Source of the DNA: Jiella mangrovi
Lineage (GTDB): Bacteria > Pseudomonadota > Alphaproteobacteria > Rhizobiales > Rhizobiaceae
Length of the DNA: 64,000 nt
Assembly: GCF_017815135.1 (NCBI RefSeq)
Contig: NZ_JAGJCF010000005.1
Location: 124,001-188,000 of the forward strand
Direction: 5' to 3'
Positions 37,420-45,346 of the stretch are shown one piece after another. Both the position numbers and the translations under genes were made by a program. How positions within the stretch are numbered: the first letter of the stretch is position 1; each line of letters begins with the position of its first letter. The notes beneath the pieces are model-generated. The model saw only the letters and a program-made list of their open reading frames with translations. It made no database searches and had not been told where the DNA came from.

Positions 37420-38721
37420 ATGCGTCTAGGCGGGCGGCTCGCGGCGGCGATCGAGGTGTTGCAGGACATCGAGGCGCGGCGCCGGCCGGTGGCCGATGCT
37501 TTGAAGGACTGGGGTCTTGCCCATCGCTTCGCCGGCTCGGGCGACCGCGGCGCCATCGGCAACATCGTCTATGACGCCCTGCGCAGGAAGCGCTCCTACG
37601 GCTTTCGCATGGGAGGCGAGGGCCCGGCCGATCTTGCCTTCGCGGCCGTGATCGACGGGCTCGCCATGGCGCCGGAGGAGCTGCGGGCGGCGCTCGACGG
37701 CGACAGGTTCGCGCCGGAGATGCCGGCGGCGGAGCGGCTGGAGCATTTCCGCGCCGCCGATCTCGCCGAGGCGCCCGATGCCGTCGCCGCCGACGTGCCG
37801 GACTGGCTGGCGCCGCATCTTGAAGCCGCGCTCGGCGACGACTGGATCGCCGAGGCGGCGGAACTGTCGTCCCGCCCGCCGCTCGATCTTCGGGCCAACA
37901 CGCTGAAGGCCGATCGGGACAAGGTGATCAGGGCGCTCGCGCCTTTCGATGCGCAGCCGGGCAAGCTTGCGCCGCAGGCGGTGCGCATTGCCGCCATCGC
38001 CGGCGCGGGGCGCCATCCGAACGTCCAGATCGAGGCGGGCTTTCAGAAGGGCTGGTTCGAGATCCAGGACGAGGGCTCGCAGCTCGCCGCGCTTCTGTCG
38101 GGGGCTCGCCCCGGCGAGCAGGTGCTCGATCTGTGCGCCGGGGCCGGCGGCAAGTCGCTGGCTTTGGCGGCCCAGATGGACAATACCGGCCAGATCCACG
38201 CTGCCGATAGCGACCGCCATCGCCTCGCGCCGATCCACGAGCGCCTGGCGCGGGCCGGCGCCCGCAACGTCCAGATCCACGATCCGCGCGAGGACATGGC
38301 GGGTCTCTTCGGCACGATGGATCTCACTCTCGTCGACGCACCCTGCACGGGCTCCGGCACCTGGCGCCGGCGGCCGGACGCCAAATGGCGGCTGTCGCAG
38401 GCGGCGCTTGATAAGCGCATGGCCGAGCAGGACGCGGTGCTCGATCGCGCCGCCCGCTTCGTCAAGCCCGGCGGCCGGCTCGCCTACGTCACCTGCTCGC
38501 TCATTGCCGAGGAAAACGCCGGGCGCATCGCGGCGTTTCTGGATCGCCAGGCGGGCAAGGGGTTCGGCGTCGCCGATGCCGGAGCGCGCTGGGCCGACCT
38601 CCTGCCGGACGCGGCCGGTCAATGCCGCGTCGGCGAACTTTCCGGGGGAACGGTGATCACCATGACGCCGCGTCTGACCGGCACCGACGGCTTCTTCTTT
38701 GCCATGCTGGAAAAGCGATGA
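37420..38721 (+). CDS. RsmB/NOP-family RNA (cytosine-5) methyltransferase
   Basis: 433 aa. An N-terminal NusB-like helical region (RLAAAIEVLQDI...GAIGNIVYDALR) is followed by a SAM-dependent methyltransferase domain: DLCAGAGGKSLALAA for SAM, DAPCTGSGTWRRRPDAKW with the first catalytic cysteine, and VTCSL with the second. Target is probably 16S rRNA C967 or another cytosine. The start at 37420 matches where the family begins; the ribosome site is weak. The stop overlaps tspO by ATGA. Confidence 0.9.
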   Translation: MRLGGRLAAAIEVLQDIEARRRPVADALKDWGLAHRFAGSGDRGAIGNIVYDALRRKRSYGFRMGGEGPADLAFAAVIDGLAMAPEELRAALDGDRFAPEMPAAERLEHFRAADLAEAPDAVAADVPDWLAPHLEAALGDDWIAEAAELSSRPPLDLRANTLKADRDKVIRALAPFDAQPGKLAPQAVRIAAIAGAGRHPNVQIEAGFQKGWFEIQDEGSQLAALLSGARPGEQVLDLCAGAGGKSLALAAQMDNTGQIHAADSDRHRLAPIHERLARAGARNVQIHDPREDMAGLFGTMDLTLVDAPCTGSGTWRRRPDAKWRLSQAALDKRMAEQDAVLDRAARFVKPGGRLAYVTCSLIAEENAGRIAAFLDRQAGKGFGVADAGARWADLLPDAAGQCRVGELSGGTVITMTPRLTGTDGFFFAMLEKR

Positions 38722-39167
38722 ACTCCAAGCTCGCCCTCGCGCTGTTCCTGCTGGTCACCGTTGGCGGCGGCGGGCTCATCGGGCTCTCGGTCGAGACCGG
38801 CGGCTGGTATGCGGCGCTCGCCAAGCCGAGCTTCAATCCGCCGGACTGGGTGTTCGGTCCGGTCTGGGGCACGCTCTACATCCTGATCGGCATTGCCGGC
38901 TGGCGGGTCTGGCGGGCGGGCGAGGGAAAAGCCCAGACGCTCTGGTGGGCGCAGCTGGCGCTGAACTTCGTCTGGCCGCCGATCTTCTTTGCGGCCCATC
39001 GTCTCGGGGTCGGCCTCGTCGTCATTCTGGCGCTGATCGCCGCGATCACTCTCTTCATCGCGCAGACATGGCAGCGAGAGCGGCCCTCGGCGCTGTTGTT
39101 CCTCCCCTATCTCGCCTGGGTCGCCTATGCGAGCCTTCTCAACGCCGCTCTCTGGTGGTTGAATTAG
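38718..39167 (+). CDS. tspO: TspO/MBR-family membrane protein
   Basis: 149 aa with five membrane helices. Family positions are present: WYAALAKPSFNPPDWVFGPVWGTLY, AQLALNFVWPPIFF and PYLAWVAYASLLNAALWWLN. Bacterial TspO binds porphyrins and affects photosynthesis-gene or stress regulation in alphaproteobacteria. Start overlaps the methyltransferase stop (ATGA), so the two are coupled although their functions are not obviously related. Confidence 0.9.
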   Translation: MNSKLALALFLLVTVGGGGLIGLSVETGGWYAALAKPSFNPPDWVFGPVWGTLYILIGIAGWRVWRAGEGKAQTLWWAQLALNFVWPPIFFAAHRLGVGLVVILALIAAITLFIAQTWQRERPSALLFLPYLAWVAYASLLNAALWWLN

Positions 39168-39198
39168 GGGGAGGCGGAATGTTCAGCCGGAGCGCATC

Positions 39199-39861
39199 AT
39201 GACCGATTTCGACCCGGGCAAGCTCGGTTTCGCGCTGGAGACGCTCGGCGGCAAACGGGTGCTGTTCGTCATGGCCGCACAGGCGGAATATGGCGACAGG
39301 CTGAAGGCGCGCATCCGCCCGCTGATGACCGGCGTCGGCCCGATCGAGGCGGCGCTGCACACAGGGATCGCGCTTAGCGATCTTGAGCATCGCGGGACAC
39401 GTCCCGACCTCGTCATCTCGCTCGGCTCGGCCGGCTCGCGGACGCTGGAGCAGGGCGCGGTCTATCAGGTCGCCTCGGTCTCCTGGCGCGACATCGACGC
39501 CTCGCCACTGGGCTTTACCAAGGGCGTGACGCCGTTCCTCGACCATCCGGTCGAAACCATGATGCCGACACCGATCGCGGGCGTTCCATCTGCGCGGCTT
39601 GCCACCGGCTCCGACATCGTCTCGGGCGCCGCCTATGATGCGATCGATGCCGACATGGTCGATATGGAGACCTTCGCTGTCCTGCGCGCCTGCCAGCGCT
39701 TCAATGTGCCACTCGTCGGCCTGCGCGGCATCTCGGACGGCGCGGCCGACCTGCATCATTATGACGACTGGGCGACGCTTCTGCATGTGATCGACGCGAA
39801 GCTCGCCGAGGCGATCGACCGGCTGGCCGCCGCTGTCGATTCGGGGCGTCTTGCCGTTTGA
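39199..39861 (+). CDS. 5'-methylthioadenosine/S-adenosylhomocysteine nucleosidase family protein
   Basis: 220 aa purine-nucleosidase fold. The conserved DMVDMETFAVLRACQRF contains the substrate-binding Met-Glu, and LRGISDGA supplies the catalytic aspartate; VMAAQAEY and GVGPIEAAL fit the N-terminal half. It would split adenine from MTA or SAH in the methyl cycle. The order TspO-nucleosidase-guaA may be just proximity. Specificity between MTA and SAH cannot be read from sequence. Confidence 0.82.
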   Translation: MTDFDPGKLGFALETLGGKRVLFVMAAQAEYGDRLKARIRPLMTGVGPIEAALHTGIALSDLEHRGTRPDLVISLGSAGSRTLEQGAVYQVASVSWRDIDASPLGFTKGVTPFLDHPVETMMPTPIAGVPSARLATGSDIVSGAAYDAIDADMVDMETFAVLRACQRFNVPLVGLRGISDGAADLHHYDDWATLLHVIDAKLAEAIDRLAAAVDSGRLAV

Positions 39862-39950
39862 CGCCGCCGAAAACGGCTCTGCTTCCGGGCATTTGACGCT
39901 GCATTGCAAAAATCCTTTTCAAGCAGGGCGGATTTCATTATCAGTCCGCC

Positions 39951-41507
39951 ATGACAGCGCACCCCGACACCGTCCTCATCATCGACTTCGGCTCCCAGGT
40001 CACGCAGCTGATTGCTCGGCGCGTGCGCGAGGCCGGCGTCTATTCCGAAATCGTGCCGTTCCAGTCGGCGGAAGAGGGCTTTCAGCGCCTCAAGCCGAAG
40101 GCGGTGATCCTGTCCGGCTCTCCAGCCTCGACCGGCGACATCGACGCGCCGCGCGCCCCCCAGGCGATCTTCGAAGCCGGCATTCCCGTTCTCGGCATCT
40201 GCTACGGCCAGATGACCATGTGCGTTCAGATGGGCGGTCGCGCCGAGCCCTCGACGCATCGCGAATACGGCCGGGCCTTCATCGAGATCGACAAGAACTG
40301 CCCCCTGTTCGAGGGTATCTGGCCTGAGGGCACCCGCCATCAGGTCTGGATGAGCCACGGCGACCGGGTGATCGACATGCCGGAGGGCTTCGAGATCTTC
40401 GCCCGCTCGCCCGGCGCGCCCTATGCCGTCTTCGGCAGCGAGGAGCGGCGCATGTACGGCATCATGTTCCACCCGGAGGTGGTCCACACGCCCGACGGCG
40501 GCAAGCTTCTGTCGAACTTCGTCCACCGCGTGGCCGGTCTGAAGGGCGACTGGACGATGGCCGCCTTCCGCGAAAAGGCGATCGCGGACATTCGCGCCCA
40601 GGTCGGCGACGGCAAGGTGATCTGCGGCCTCTCGGGGGGCGTCGATTCCTCCGTCGCGGCCGTCCTGATCCACGAGGCGATCGGCGACCAGCTGACCTGC
40701 ATCTTCGTCGACCACGGTCTGCTGCGGATGAACGAGGCCGAGGAAGTGGTCTCGATGTTCCGTGACCACTACAACATCCCGCTCGTCCACGTGCAGGCGC
40801 AGGATACCTTCATCGACGCGCTGGAAGGCGAGATGGATCCGGAGGTCAAGCGCAAGACCATCGGCCGGCTGTTCATCGAGACCTTCGAGGCGGAAGCCAA
40901 GAAGATCGGCGGCGCCGATTTCCTCGCCCAGGGCACGCTCTATCCGGACGTCATCGAAAGCGTCTCCTTCACCGGCGGGCCGTCGGTGACGATCAAGTCC
41001 CACCACAATGTCGGCGGCCTTCCCGAGCGCATGAACATGAAGCTCGTCGAGCCGCTGCGCGAGCTCTTCAAGGACGAGGTGCGCATTCTCGGCAAGGAGC
41101 TCGGCCTGCCCGACCAGTTCGTCGGCCGCCAGCCCTTTCCGGGCCCGGGTCTTGCCATCCGCTGTCCGGGCGGCATCACCCGCGACAAGCTGCGGATCCT
41201 GCGCGAGGCCGACGCGATCTATCTGGAGGAAATTCGCAAGGCCGGGCTCTACGACGCGATCTGGCAGGCTTTCGCCGTTCTCCTGCCTGTCCAGACCGTC
41301 GGCGTCATGGGCGACGGGCGCACCTACGAATTCGTCTGCGCGCTGAGAGCCGTCACCTCCGTCGACGGCATGACGGCCGATTTCTATCCCTTCGACATGG
41401 ACTTCCTCGGCGCGGCCGCGACGCGGATCATCAACGAGGTCAAGGGCATCAACCGCGTCGTCTACGACGTGACCTCGAAGCCGCCCGGCACCATCGAGTG
41501 GGAATGA
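39951..41507 (+). CDS. guaA: GMP synthase (glutamine-hydrolysing)
   Basis: 518 aa. A class I glutamine amidotransferase domain (Cys84 in GICYGQM, HPEV histidine) is followed by the ATP pyrophosphatase domain (P-loop [10 protein letters not shown]) and the C-terminal dimerisation domain that ends GTIEWE, as in other GMP synthases. It converts XMP to GMP in purine synthesis. A GC hairpin (41513-41531) lies just after the stop but lacks a T-tract. Confidence 0.97.
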   Translation: MTAHPDTVLIIDFGSQVTQLIARRVREAGVYSEIVPFQSAEEGFQRLKPKAVILSGSPASTGDIDAPRAPQAIFEAGIPVLGICYGQMTMCVQMGGRAEPSTHREYGRAFIEIDKNCPLFEGIWPEGTRHQVWMSHGDRVIDMPEGFEIFARSPGAPYAVFGSEERRMYGIMFHPEVVHTPDGGKLLSNFVHRVAGLKGDWTMAAFREKAIADIRAQVGDGKVICGLSGGVDSSVAAVLIHEAIGDQLTCIFVDHGLLRMNEAEEVVSMFRDHYNIPLVHVQAQDTFIDALEGEMDPEVKRKTIGRLFIETFEAEAKKIGGADFLAQGTLYPDVIESVSFTGGPSVTIKSHHNVGGLPERMNMKLVEPLRELFKDEVRILGKELGLPDQFVGRQPFPGPGLAIRCPGGITRDKLRILREADAIYLEEIRKAGLYDAIWQAFAVLLPVQTVGVMGDGRTYEFVCALRAVTSVDGMTADFYPFDMDFLGAAATRIINEVKGINRVVYDVTSKPPGTIEWE

Positions 41508-41627
41508 CCGCCCCGGCGCCTTGTGCGCCGGCGCTCCCGCAAATGCGACCGAGTCCCAGAGCGCGGATCGAAGTGAGGTAGCGCGTCCTTTCGCGCTGTG
41601 TCGAACGCTTGGCGCGCCAGCGGCCGG

Positions 41628-42125
41628 CTACTCCGGCTGCTGGTGGATCGGATCGACCCAATAGACGCTTTCGGGCTTTTCGACCGGATCGACATCGGTG
41701 ATGTTGACCACCACCGCCTCGTTGTCGGAGCGCACCAAAACGCATTCGAGCGGCGCTGAGGGATCGGCGTTGATCTCCTGATGGGGCACGAAGGGCGGCA
41801 CGAAGATGAAGTCGCCGGGCCCCGCCTCGGCGGTGAACTCCAGCCGCTCGCCCCAGCGCATCCGCGCCTTGCCGCGAAGCACGAAGATGACGCTTTCGAG
41901 TTCGCCATGGTGATGGACGCCGGTCTTGGCGTCCGGCTCGATCGTCACCGTTCCCGCCCAGATTTTTTGCGCGCCCACTCGGGCGTGATTGATCGCGGCC
42001 TGGCGGAACATGCCGGGCGTCTGGGCGGTATTGGCATCGAGCGCGTCGCCCTTGATGACGCGCACGCCGTCGTGCTTCCAGCGAGGTTCGCCCGCCTGGT
42101 CGTGATCGTGGCTGTGGTCGGTCAT
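41628..42125 (-). CDS. Cupin-domain protein
   Basis: 165 aa single cupin. Metal-binding histidines occur in VHHHGELESVIFVLRGKARMRWG (motif 1) and FVPPFVPHQEIN (motif 2). The N-terminus is His/Asp-rich (DHSHDHDQ) and may bind metal too. The substrate is unknown; small cupins of this kind are often annotated as mannose-6-phosphate isomerase-like or dioxygenase-like without proof. It converges on guaA. Confidence 0.8.
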   Translation of the reverse strand: MTDHSHDHDQAGEPRWKHDGVRVIKGDALDANTAQTPGMFRQAAINHARVGAQKIWAGTVTIEPDAKTGVHHHGELESVIFVLRGKARMRWGERLEFTAEAGPGDFIFVPPFVPHQEINADPSAPLECVLVRSDNEAVVVNITDVDPVEKPESVYWVDPIHQQPE

Positions 42126-42388
42126 CGTTGCGTCCTCCTCGTCATGTCCTGGGCCATGGTAACGGCAGCTCTGGCCTTTCGCACGATGTCGGAGAGCTCT
42201 CTCCTCCGCAACCAGGCCGACTTGCGGGTGCTCGCGTGAGCGATGCGAGGCTGATCGACATGGAAGCAGCGGAACCCCCGACAGGGGGCAACGGCGCTCA
42301 AGCAGCAGAAGGCGGTCGCCGGGTGAATCTTGGATTCAGGCTGCCAGTCGCTTTGGGAAGCGGGCCAAATTCCCCGAACCCAATCGGA

Positions 42389-42652
42389 TCAGATTTTCCC
42401 TTCGATCCGCCCAAGCGACGCTTCCACCGCAGTCTGAAAATTTGCGAAGCCACCGCCAAATTCCATCTTGATGGTGATTTCCAGATCGTCGCGCAGTTCC
42501 GCCTGCCGACGTTCGACGCGGCGCGTGAATTCGAAGCTCTGCAACGTCAGTTGCCGCAGCTCGGCGACATCCTTGCGCAGATGACGGTTCTCCTCGATCA
42601 GGGTCTGGACCTGCTTGGCAAGAAAGCTCCGATCGACAGTCGTCTCGGGCAT
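42389..42652 (-). CDS. Small coiled-coil protein, conserved hypothetical
   Basis: 87 aa from the ATG at 42652, chosen because GGAG lies 6 nt upstream; the frame extends further but runs towards repeat DNA. The middle (FLAKQVQTLIEENRHLRKDVAELRQLTLQSFEFTRRVERRQAELRDDLE) is a strongly predicted coiled coil, with a glycine-containing tail. I do not recognise a function. It may be a short scaffold or a chemotaxis- or replication-associated helix bundle. Repeat D1 begins ~130 bp upstream. Confidence 0.6.
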   Translation of the reverse strand: MPETTVDRSFLAKQVQTLIEENRHLRKDVAELRQLTLQSFEFTRRVERRQAELRDDLEITIKMEFGGGFANFQTAVEASLGRIEGKI

Positions 42653-42780
42653 GGCACGCTCCATGAACGTCGAATTGGTACTCGCCAATCCGGATTTCGA
42701 CAACGTCGAAGGCAGGAGGATGGCAATCGGCATGCGAATGGCAACCCCGTCTCACGCAACGCCGCTCGATGATGGGATGC

Positions 42781-42939
42781 CGACCTCGACGCTTCGTCAT
42801 CCTCGGCCCGCAGGGTCGGGGATCCATGCCTCTGTGGCGCCGCTGCCGTTTGGGTTCAGGCGGGGCGCACTTCCGGCGCCGGACTGTCGCGTCGCCGTTT
42901 CGGCATGGATCCCCGTGCTCGCGCACGAGGATGACGACC
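42781..42939. repeat. Palindromic repeat D, copy 1
   Basis: 159 bp with inverted ends: CGTCATCCTCG...GGGGATCCATGC at the left and GCATGGATCCCC...CGAGGATGACG at the right. The second copy is at 43364-43522 with scattered mismatches, including the core. D1 and D2 are in the same orientation and flank mosaic element C. Confidence 0.85.
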
Positions 42940-42995
42940 GGCCTGGGGTGCCGCGCCATGCCGTCCGCTACACGCTGGGCGGCAGAAATCTAGGC

Positions 42996-43317
42996 GCCCT
43001 CTCTCCCCTTTGTGGGAGAGAAAGCGATTTCATCGTCTTGGCGAAGCCACGTGATGGAAATCGCAAGGGATTTCACCGGGGCCGCGCTGTCCGGCGGCGT
43101 TGCGGCTTTCGCATCGCTCGCTTCGTCAACGTGCGCGTCAGCGTCAGCGGTAAAACCCCTCTCTTGTCATTCTCAAGGTTTGGTCCTCGCTGCGCTCGGT
43201 CCAACTCCTTGGAATGGCCCTCCGCTCGCGCTCCGGGCGTTCATCGCTTGAAAAGCGTCGCTTTTCATCCGCTTCTCGGAGCGCTCTTCACTCTCTCCCA
43301 CAAGGGGGAGAGAGGGC
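42996..43317. repeat. Mosaic palindromic element, copy C (inverted, enlarged)
   Basis: 322 bp, opposite in orientation to copies A and B. Arms match those copies, except for a small deletion in its left inner arm and a ~70 bp extra insert in its right arm. The core (43079-43147, 69 nt) shows no clear match to cores A or B. Confidence 0.85.
43228..43284. repeat. Nested inverted repeat inserted in element C
   Basis: GCGCTCCG (43228-43235) and CGGAGCGC (43277-43284) enclose a second hairpin GAAAAGCG-T-CGCTTTTC (43250-43266). This segment is absent from copies A and B, so it looks like a small palindromic unit inserted into an existing element. Confidence 0.7.
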
Positions 43318-43363
43318 GTCCGTGCCGGAGGCCCAGCAGCCCGGGAATGATCGCTATTGGCCG

Positions 43364-43522
43364 CGACCTCGACGCTTCGTCATCCTCCGCCCGCAGGGTC
43401 GGGGATCCATGCCTCTGCGGTGCCGCTGGCGGTTGGGTTCAGGATGGGCGCATTTCCGGCGCCTGACTGTCGCGTCGCCGTTTTGGCATGGATCCCCGTG
43501 CTCGCGCACGAGGATAACGACC
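43364..43522. repeat. Palindromic repeat D, copy 2
   Basis: 159 bp copy of repeat D. Its right end coincides with an abrupt change from GC-rich to AT-rich DNA, and so marks the left edge of the P-loop ATPase island. Confidence 0.85.
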
Positions 43523-43634
43523 AGGAGTAGCAACAAATCTCATTACAGCGATATATATTTCGATTGCTTCTAAAGCTAGTGCGGAAGATTATAGATTTTC
43601 ACGAATTGTCGTGTGTTCGGCCACATATGTTGCG
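43523..43634. other. AT-rich junction downstream of the island ATPase
   Basis: 112 bases of visibly AT-rich DNA between repeat D2 and the ATPase stop codon, including ATATATATTT-like runs. No gene or clear terminator is seen. Confidence 0.4.
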
Positions 43635-45182
43635 TCATCCAAAAGCCTTCAGAATTGATGGATGAACATGAACTATTCCATCCCTATGGAATGTCCGATT
43701 ACCTCTATGGTAAGTTTGAATTACGTCACCGCCGTGAGCGGAAGCTCGGCGCGTGCCAAATACACCCAAGATATACATTAACTCCATAAAATGGTCCTCG
43801 CTGTAGAAATTTGTATGGTCTCCCTTTGATGAATTGTATACAGGTCTTAATACCGCGCGGAATTCAGGTTGATTATATTTTACGTGTTTGTCGATGATCA
43901 GAGGAATATTTTTTTTAAAAATCGTTTCCAATGTCTCGATCGCCGGAGGGTTGAGAAAGGCGCTTGCTGCGGATTTTAGTTCATTCCATGAGACTTCTGA
44001 ATATCGCCTCCACAATGCATTTTGCTCAGACTGAGAAAGCTGCGATTTTTGAGGGTACAGATCTTTTGCGCACTTAAAAAAACGGATGAAGTCTCGCGGT
44101 TTCGCCCAAGTTCTACTCAGAAACATTTCTGCTGGCATATTCTTAAAGTATGTCCCGAAAAAGTCACGAAACTTGACGTCAGAGCCCATACTAAGTTGAA
44201 ATCTTTTAAACAAAAGTTGGAATAATGGGTGTTCTCTATTATGTGGATATGTTGACCATACTAGGCCGTGTCCGATACTTTCGACTGAATGATTTATATC
44301 TGCCGATGCGATGATAGGGTGTTCGAGATATTCGGAACGCACGGCGGAATAAATTCTCACATCTACCGCTTCTTCCGAGAATCGATCGTTCAGTGTTTGT
44401 ATTGCAAGGATGCAATCCCGGACTAGCATCGCATCCTGCTGTAGGGCTTCTTTGCTGCGATACGCGAAATGTATTTCGTCAACGAAAATACAGCTCTTTA
44501 GGCCTACTCGCCGCGCGCGCTTAATAAAAAATTTCAATAGGTCATCATTGCTACGTTTAACCGCCCGACCGGCGTTCAATACGAGTGCATCATTTGTAAT
44601 TTTTTTTGTGTCGACGCCTGCTGAAGACCAGATCGACCTCAGAGAATCAAATCCAATACCGATTGCATCTCCAATAGACGATGATCGCAGTTTTTCAATC
44701 CACGACTTCTCAAGAGGCGGAATCTCGGAGTCAGTGGATTCGGTATCAATGTAACTTTGCTTTATTAATATAAATAAAAGAATCCTTTTTATAGAGTGCA
44801 TATAATGTCTGAATTTTTCGATGCTTCTTTCGTCAAGCATAAGAGGGACGTTACTGATGTCTTGAAGGTCGCTCTCCTCGATAAATGTTCTCTTGAACAG
44901 AAGAAAATGAGTAGTAAAATTTTCCTTGAGGCTATTCTCCAAATAGCGCATCACGGTTGTTTTTCCGGTGCCCTTTTGACCGTATACAAGGAACTTCTGA
45001 CCCTTCTCAAAATCCTGAAAAGGAAAGCTTGGCAGCGAAAAGAAGGCATCCAAAAAAACGGGATTTTCCTTGGCGCGGAGGGCGTTAAAATGCTCCGCGT
45101 TTGCGTCTGGCTCACCAATCCGTATCTCTCCGAAGGTCGGTAAAATCGTTGGCACGGCTTTAATCCCTTTTGTGAGACACAT
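43635..45182 (-). CDS. P-loop ATPase, Sll1717-like, in AT-rich island
   Basis: 515 aa. Walker A GQKGTGKTT is at 68-76 and Walker B CIFVDEIHF at 231-239, with a possible sensor region (VRIYSAVRSEYL). The N-terminus (FGEIRIGEPDAN...FLDAFF) and C-terminal helical half fit the stand-alone Sll1717-type ATPase group, as I recall it; function is unknown, and some relatives sit in defence islands. The gene is far more AT-rich than everything around it and uses A/T-ending codons, a sign of transfer. The start is uncertain: a GTG at 45155 has AAGGG at better spacing. No partner gene is visible. Confidence 0.78.
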   Translation of the reverse strand: MCLTKGIKAVPTILPTFGEIRIGEPDANAEHFNALRAKENPVFLDAFFSLPSFPFQDFEKGQKFLVYGQKGTGKTTVMRYLENSLKENFTTHFLLFKRTFIEESDLQDISNVPLMLDERSIEKFRHYMHSIKRILLFILIKQSYIDTESTDSEIPPLEKSWIEKLRSSSIGDAIGIGFDSLRSIWSSAGVDTKKITNDALVLNAGRAVKRSNDDLLKFFIKRARRVGLKSCIFVDEIHFAYRSKEALQQDAMLVRDCILAIQTLNDRFSEEAVDVRIYSAVRSEYLEHPIIASADINHSVESIGHGLVWSTYPHNREHPLFQLLFKRFQLSMGSDVKFRDFFGTYFKNMPAEMFLSRTWAKPRDFIRFFKCAKDLYPQKSQLSQSEQNALWRRYSEVSWNELKSAASAFLNPPAIETLETIFKKNIPLIIDKHVKYNQPEFRAVLRPVYNSSKGDHTNFYSEDHFMELMYILGVFGTRRASAHGGDVIQTYHRGNRTFHRDGIVHVHPSILKAFG

Positions 45183-45283
45183 TATTGACAGTATCTTTTC
45201 TATAGCTCAGGTGCAGCGAAGACAACTGAAAGTTTTAATAATCCTTTTAGAGTCGTGTCGGTGGCTGTATCGCCTAACGCTGG

Positions 45284-45313
45284 CGGCTCATGCTGCACTA
45301 GCCGCATGAGCCG
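45284..45313. repeat. 10 bp stem hairpin at the island right edge
   Basis: CGGCTCATGC (45284-45293) pairs with GCATGAGCCG (45304-45313) around a 10 nt loop, followed on the plus strand by TCCCTTTT. It lies 33 nt beyond the nrdJ stop and at the switch from AT-rich to GC-rich DNA. It could be an nrdJ terminator remnant or part of the integration site. Confidence 0.5.
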
Positions 45314-45346
45314 TCCCTTTTGCGCCGGAACGTCGGCAGCTACCCC

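Noticed and set aside
39893-39921. Sigma-70 promoter for guaA
   Set aside because: TTGACG with 17 nt spacing to TTTTCA gives a good -35 but a poor -10; too weak to list.
41513-41531. Terminator after guaA
   Set aside because: A 7 bp GC stem is present (CCGGCGC/GCGCCGG), but it is not followed by T residues, so I did not list it as a separate terminator.
43523-45340. Island flanked by a tRNA or by long direct repeats as attachment sites
   Set aside because: No tRNA is recognisable and I found no matching direct repeat across the two edges by eye; D2 occurs only on the left.
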